NCBI GenBank assembly: GCA_947575935.1
Contig: CANPPM010000185.1
Location: forward strand, 1 to 5,852
From: an uncultured Butyricicoccus sp.
GTDB taxonomy: Bacteria > Bacillota > Clostridia > Oscillospirales > Butyricicoccaceae
Length of the DNA: 5,852 bases
Reading direction: 5' to 3'
Part shown: positions 5,533-5,852 of the stretch, piece by piece
How positions within the stretch are numbered: position 1 is the first letter of the stretch
Layout: each line of letters starts with the position of its first letter
Made by a program: the position numbers and the translations under genes
Notes under the pieces: model-generated
Told to the model about the DNA's origin: nothing
The model's database searches: none
The model's input: the letters and a program-made list of their open reading frames with translations, nothing else

Positions 5533-5608
5533 GCCTCTGTAGCTCAGTCGGTAGAGCAGGGGACTGAAAATCCCCGTGTCGGTGGTTCGATTCCGCCCGG
5601 AGGCACCA
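5533..5608 (+). tRNA. tRNA-Phe (anticodon GAA)
   Basis: A complete 76-base cloverleaf with encoded CCA. The acceptor stem GCCTCTG pairs with CGGAGGC (one G-U), the discriminator is A, the D stem is GCTC/GAGC, the anticodon stem is GGGGA/TCCCC around CTGAAAA with GAA at 5566-5568, and the T arm is GGTGG-TTCGATT-CCGCC. It is the first gene of the tRNA cluster, about 40 bases after the inferred start. It reads UUU and UUC codons. Confidence 0.98.
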
Positions 5609-5609
5609 T

Positions 5610-5673
5610 TCTTGGGAGAGCGCCATCCCCCATCACCCCATCTCCCGCCTTTTCATGTATCGTTCTCCCAAGA
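5610..5673 (+). repeat. Long-armed inverted repeat in the Phe-Gly tRNA spacer
   Basis: TCTTGGGAGA (5610-5619) is perfectly complementary to TCTCCCAAGA (5664-5673); a G-U and a C-G pair extend the stem to 12 pairs, enclosing a 40-base pyrimidine-rich loop. A second small stem, TCCCC (5676-5680) with GGGGA (5688-5692), follows just before tRNA-Gly. No T tract follows, so these look like processing structures rather than a terminator. Confidence 0.5.
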
Positions 5674-5695
5674 CTTCCCCGTATGCAGGGGATAT

Positions 5696-5771
5696 GCGGA
5701 TGTAGCTCATCTGGTAGAGCGCCACCTTGCCAAGGTGGAGGTAGCGAGTTCGAGCCTCGTCATCCGCTCCA
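5696..5771 (+). tRNA. tRNA-Gly (anticodon GCC)
   Basis: A complete 76-base cloverleaf with encoded CCA. The acceptor stem GCGGATG pairs with CATCCGC, the discriminator is T, the D stem is GCTC/GAGC, the anticodon stem is CCACC/GGTGG around TTGCCAA with GCC at 5729-5731, and the T arm is GCGAG-TTCGAGC-CTCGT (last pair G-T). It reads GGC and GGU codons. It lies 87 bases after tRNA-Phe and is probably cotranscribed, since no new promoter is visible in between. Confidence 0.98.
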
Positions 5772-5776
5772 TTTTC

Positions 5777-5850
5777 GGTACCATAGCCAAGCGGTAAGGC
5801 GTGGGACTGCAACTCCCTGATCCCCAGTTCGATTCTGGGTGGTACCTCCA
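5777..5850 (+). tRNA. tRNA-Cys (anticodon GCA)
   Basis: A complete 74-base cloverleaf with encoded CCA. The acceptor stem GGTACCA pairs with TGGTACC, the discriminator is T as expected for Cys, the D stem is the short GCC/GGC, the anticodon stem is TGGGA/TCCCT (last pair T-T mismatch) around CTGCAAC with GCA at 5809-5811, and the T arm is CCCAG-TTCGATT-CTGGG. It starts 5 bases after tRNA-Gly, so the two are certainly in one transcript. No terminator is seen before the window ends, two bases later. Confidence 0.97.
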
Positions 5851-5852
5851 AA

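Noticed and set aside
5500..5851. Protein frames across the tRNA cluster on both strands
   Set aside because: They overlap three complete tRNA cloverleaves and encode the familiar spurious tRNA-derived peptides.

Overview
The window looks like a chromosomal segment from a spore-forming Firmicute, most likely a GC-rich member of the Clostridia (Oscillospiraceae/Ruminococcaceae-like). This is inferred from a PdaA-type spore-cortex deacetylase, strong AAGGAG-type ribosome binding sites, CCA-encoded tRNAs, and an OmpR-type two-component system joined to an FtsX-type ABC exporter. Genus and species cannot be named from this sequence.

Left part, minus strand (1-3751): a four-gene unit read right to left. 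It encodes an OmpR/PhoB-family response regulator, a short two-membrane-segment histidine kinase, an ABC ATPase and a large FtsX-family permease that runs off the left edge. Regulator and kinase overlap by 14 bases. ATPase and permease overlap by 4 (GTGA). Kinase and ATPase are separated by 83 bases that hold a promoter of their own: a TATAAT box with no usable -35, preceded by three GTCA half-sites at exact 11-base steps. This layout fits a sensor pair that activates its own transporter, a common arrangement for systems handling antimicrobial peptides or cell-envelope stress. The substrate cannot be read from the sequence.

Middle (3752-4908): a 278-base divergent spacer carries a good promoter for the regulator (TAGACA-17-TATAAT, minus strand). 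On the plus strand lies a secreted polysaccharide deacetylase of the PdaA type, which makes muramic-delta-lactam in spore peptidoglycan. It ends at a strong hairpin terminator.

Right part, plus strand (4909-5852): a self-contained small gene (TATAAT box, AAGGAG site, 40 codons, terminator) encodes an unrecognised basic 40-residue protein. After about 215 bases without a convincing gene comes a consensus promoter (TTGACA-17-TATAAT) driving tRNA-Phe, tRNA-Gly and tRNA-Cys. A near-perfect dyad is centred on the -10 box of that promoter. The tRNA cluster reaches the right edge and may continue beyond it.

The observations most worth following are the 11-base-phased operator in front of the ABC genes, the unrecognised 40-residue gene, and the dyad over the tRNA promoter. 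No mobile element, CRISPR array or clear sign of horizontal transfer is visible.
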